Of a stretch of 64,000 nucleotides of DNA, positions 62,089 through 64,000 are shown piece after piece (within the stretch, counting starts at the first letter, position 1; every line of letters begins with the position of its first letter). The position numbers were made by a program, and so were the translations under genes. The notes under the pieces were generated by a model that worked only from the letters and a program-made list of their open reading frames with translations, searched no databases and was not told the origin of the DNA. Origin of the DNA: Roseisolibacter agri (GTDB lineage: Bacteria; Gemmatimonadota; Gemmatimonadetes; Gemmatimonadales; Gemmatimonadaceae); contig NZ_BRXS01000006.1 of assembly GCF_030159095.1 (NCBI RefSeq), positions 434,001 through 498,000 on the forward strand. The letters are read 5' to 3'.

Positions 62089-64000
62089 TCAGAACCCCAC
62101 GTTGACGCGGAGGGTGTACGTGCGCGGAGGCGCGCCCGTCTGGAAGTCCTGCGGGATGTCCGTCAGCAGGTTGTAGTTGCTCTCCGGGTCGATGCCCGTG
62201 TAGTCCGTCCACAGCCCGAGGTTACGGGCCGAGAGCTGCAGGCTCGCCGAGCGGCCACGCAGCATGCGGCGCATCCACGCGTCGGGCGGCGTGAGTACGA
62301 CGGCGACCTCGCGCAGCCGCACGAACGACGCGTCCTCGATGTACCCCTCGAGCGACTGGAACTGCGTCTCGCGCAGCGCGATGGTGCGCGCCTGCTCGCT
62401 GAGCGAGGCGCTCGGGTTGATGAGCCCCAGGCAATTGTTGCGGCTCGCGCAGCGGATGCGCTCCGTGTTGTTGTAGAGCTTGTGCCCGCCCTTGTAGTCG
62501 ACGAGGGCGCTGAGGCGCACGCGGCGGTTGAACAGGTCGAACGCGTTCGTGACCGCCACCTCGTGCCGCGGGATCGAGTAGCCGAGGAAGCGGCGGGCCG
62601 TGTCCACCTGCACCTCGGTGCGCGAGAGCAGGCCGTCGCCGTTCGCGTCCGCGTACGTGTAGTGGCGCTGGAAGTACGCGTTGAGCGGGTAGCCCTCGCG
62701 CTGGTCGATCGTCGTGCCGATGATCGGCGGGACGTCGCCCAGGTCGATGATGCGGTTGGCGTTCGTGGACGCGTTGACCGACACGTTCCAGGCGAGCTGG
62801 CGGAACTCCAGCGGCCGCACGTTCACGAGCGCCTCCCACCCCCAGTTGCGCACGCGGCCGAGGTTCGCGAAGACGACCGTCGAGTCGGTGCCGCTGGAGC
62901 CGGGGAGCACGCGCTGCACGAGCGCGTCGCGGGAGCTCTTGCGGTAGTGCGTCAGCTCGAGCGAGGCGCGGCCGCCCCACACCGTCGCGTCGACGCCGGC
63001 CTCGAACTCCTGCGTGTACTCGGGCTTGAGCTGCGAGTTGCCGACCGACCCGAAGGTCAGGCCGCCCGACTCGCCCTCGTCCTGCACCACCGTGCGGCCG
63101 ACGAAGAAGCGCGCGGCGTCGGTGGTCCCGGGCTGCACGCCCGACGCCCCCCACGCGGAGCGCAGGCGCAGCTGGTCCAGCCACGACGGCCGGCCCATGA
63201 AGGGCTCGTCCGACAGCACCCAGGAGATGCTCGCCTTCGGATAGACGACGGCGCTGAAGTCCGCGCCGAACGCCGAGTTGTCGTCGGTGCGGATGGCGCC
63301 GGTGACGAACAGCCGGTCGCGGATCCCGAACGTCTGCTCGACGAACGCGCCGAGCGTGCGCGCCTCCGCCGAGACCTCCTCGGCCGTCAGGCGCGCGGCC
63401 TGGGACACCGTCGAGCCGCCGGGCGACAGCACCTCGCCGTTCGCGCCGTTGCGGTCGAACAGCGACTTGAAGTACTGCGCGCCGACCGTCGTCTTGGACG
63501 TCACCGACTCCCACGGCCGGAAGGACGCGGTCCCGTTGACGTCCGACGTGTACTGGTAGATGCGCGCCCGGTTGTCGGTCTTGAAGCCCAGGTCCTGCTC
63601 GAACGCCTGCACGCACTCCGAGAAGCGGCAGAGCGCCTGGTCGCGGCGGCCCGTGTAGTCGAGGCCGAAGTTGCCGCGCACCGAGAGCCACGCGCGCGGG
63701 CGCCAGTTGCCGTTCGCCGAGCCGATCACGCGGTCGACGTCCTGGGTGGTGAGCGACTGGAACATCCGGTCCGGCGTGAACGAGCGGTAGCCGTACAGCG
63801 TGTCGGTTCCGACGACGTTGTACTTGATGCCCGGGCCGCCCAGCGCGTTGGAGAGCAGGCCGATCGTGTTGTTGTCCGAAGCCTGCAGTCGGAACTCGCT
63901 CTGCACGTAGCCGACCGAGAGGTTGAGGTCGAGCTGCGGCGTCAGCGCGGCGGCCATGTTCGCGCGGCCGCTCAGCTTCGTCAGCGCGTTGGGGCGCAGC
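62089..64000 (-). CDS. SusC/RagA-family TonB-dependent transporter, C-terminal part (cut by window edge)
   Basis: About 636 C-terminal residues of an outer-membrane transporter are visible; the frame is open to the window end (LRPNALTKLSGRANM at the edge). The barrel shows repeated aromatic-tipped strands (LDLNLSVGYVQSEF), the SusC-like MFQSLTTQDVDRVIGSANGN and GASGVQPGTTDAARFF segment, and near the end GYIEDASFVRLREVAVVLTP with RSASLQLSARNLGLWTDYTG, both signatures of SusC ends. It ends in YTLRVNVGF with the terminal Phe. The plug and signal peptide lie beyond the window. Confidence 0.93.
   Translation of the reverse strand, partial: LRPNALTKLSGRANMAAALTPQLDLNLSVGYVQSEFRLQASDNNTIGLLSNALGGPGIKYNVVGTDTLYGYRSFTPDRMFQSLTTQDVDRVIGSANGNWRPRAWLSVRGNFGLDYTGRRDQALCRFSECVQAFEQDLGFKTDNRARIYQYTSDVNGTASFRPWESVTSKTTVGAQYFKSLFDRNGANGEVLSPGGSTVSQAARLTAEEVSAEARTLGAFVEQTFGIRDRLFVTGAIRTDDNSAFGADFSAVVYPKASISWVLSDEPFMGRPSWLDQLRLRSAWGASGVQPGTTDAARFFVGRTVVQDEGESGGLTFGSVGNSQLKPEYTQEFEAGVDATVWGGRASLELTHYRKSSRDALVQRVLPGSSGTDSTVVFANLGRVRNWGWEALVNVRPLEFRQLAWNVSVNASTNANRIIDLGDVPPIIGTTIDQREGYPLNAYFQRHYTYADANGDGLLSRTEVQVDTARRFLGYSIPRHEVAVTNAFDLFNRRVRLSALVDYKGGHKLYNNTERIRCASRNNCLGLINPSASLSEQARTIALRETQFQSLEGYIEDASFVRLREVAVVLTPPDAWMRRMLRGRSASLQLSARNLGLWTDYTGIDPESNYNLLTDIPQDFQTGAPPRTYTLRVNVGF

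Noticed and set aside
59348-62176. A 942-codon plus-strand frame starting in the palindrome
   Set aside because: It begins within the inverted repeat and then runs antisense to the lipoprotein and SusD genes, which have signal peptides and family motifs.

Overview
This 64 kb window is chromosomal DNA from a very high-G+C bacterium (about 70 percent by eye). The gene content points to the FCB side of the bacterial tree, most probably Gemmatimonadota: paired SusC/SusD-type outer-membrane proteins, a FecI/FecR/TonB-receptor signalling set, a NagB deaminase fused to a PIG-L domain, a Bacteroidetes-like inositol-phosphate synthase, two adjacent exbD genes and an Rrf2-type regulator. I see no rRNA, prophage, transposase or CRISPR. 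The lineage call is inference from gene families, not a database match.

Layout. 1-2890 (minus): the 5' part of carB preceded by gmd and rmd (GDP-D-rhamnose synthesis). 2982-6383 (minus): the alpha ribosomal operon rpmJ-rpsM-rpsK-rpsD-rpoA-rplQ with rpmB added at its end. 6497-10059 (minus): smpB, an exported amidase, pyrD and pyrF. 10220-10303 (plus): tRNA-Leu(CAG) with a clear promoter. 10373-13602 (minus): an unknown gene, an Fe-S-type Rrf2 regulator, an aspartase/fumarase-family lyase and a DUF4149 membrane protein. 13599-17705 (minus): MBL hydrolase, trxB, an odd SDR protein, a PHP phosphoesterase and two small unknown genes. 17722-21820 (minus): 2-oxoacid dehydrogenase E2, E1 beta and E1 alpha with two small companions. 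21826-24364 (minus): a YtkA-like lipoprotein, inositol-3-phosphate synthase and a CDP-alcohol phosphatidyltransferase. 25122-30141 (plus): GH3 hexosaminidase, serine hydrolase and SSS transporter. 30220-32049 (minus): an exported TPR-like protein. 32316-37093 (plus): an IscA/ErpA protein, then nagB-PIG-L, a second SSS transporter and an N-acetylglucosamine-kinase-like protein. 37692-44456 (minus): DAACS symporter, two APC permeases and a membrane pyrophosphatase. 44638-48118 (minus): tonB-exbB-exbD-exbD plus a second TonB-like gene. 48291-53338 (minus): two two-component systems. 53604-54634: hsp20 and a convergent peroxiredoxin. 54725-59270: TonB receptor and FecR, with a divergent ECF sigma factor. 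59492-64000 (minus): a lipoprotein, SusD and the end of SusC.

How the parts connect. Genes are tightly packed. At least fifteen neighbouring pairs overlap by four bases (ATGA or GTGA), which suggests translational coupling. The two amino-sugar clusters together look like a route for harvesting and using peptidoglycan or chitin-derived GlcNAc. The TonB motor genes, the FecR-controlled receptor and the SusCD pair form an outer-membrane uptake theme. The inositol synthase and CDP-alcohol transferase probably make inositol phospholipids.

The strongest unexplained signals are non-coding. They are a 154-bp near-perfect palindrome at 59296-59449, two modular hairpins built from CGAGCGY-like units at 11510-11568 and 40600-40656, and a cluster of GACCGG half-sites between a histidine kinase and hsp20. 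On the protein side, the most interesting is a response regulator whose AAA+ domain has lost the sigma-54 contact motif, the Walker B acids and the DNA-binding domain.
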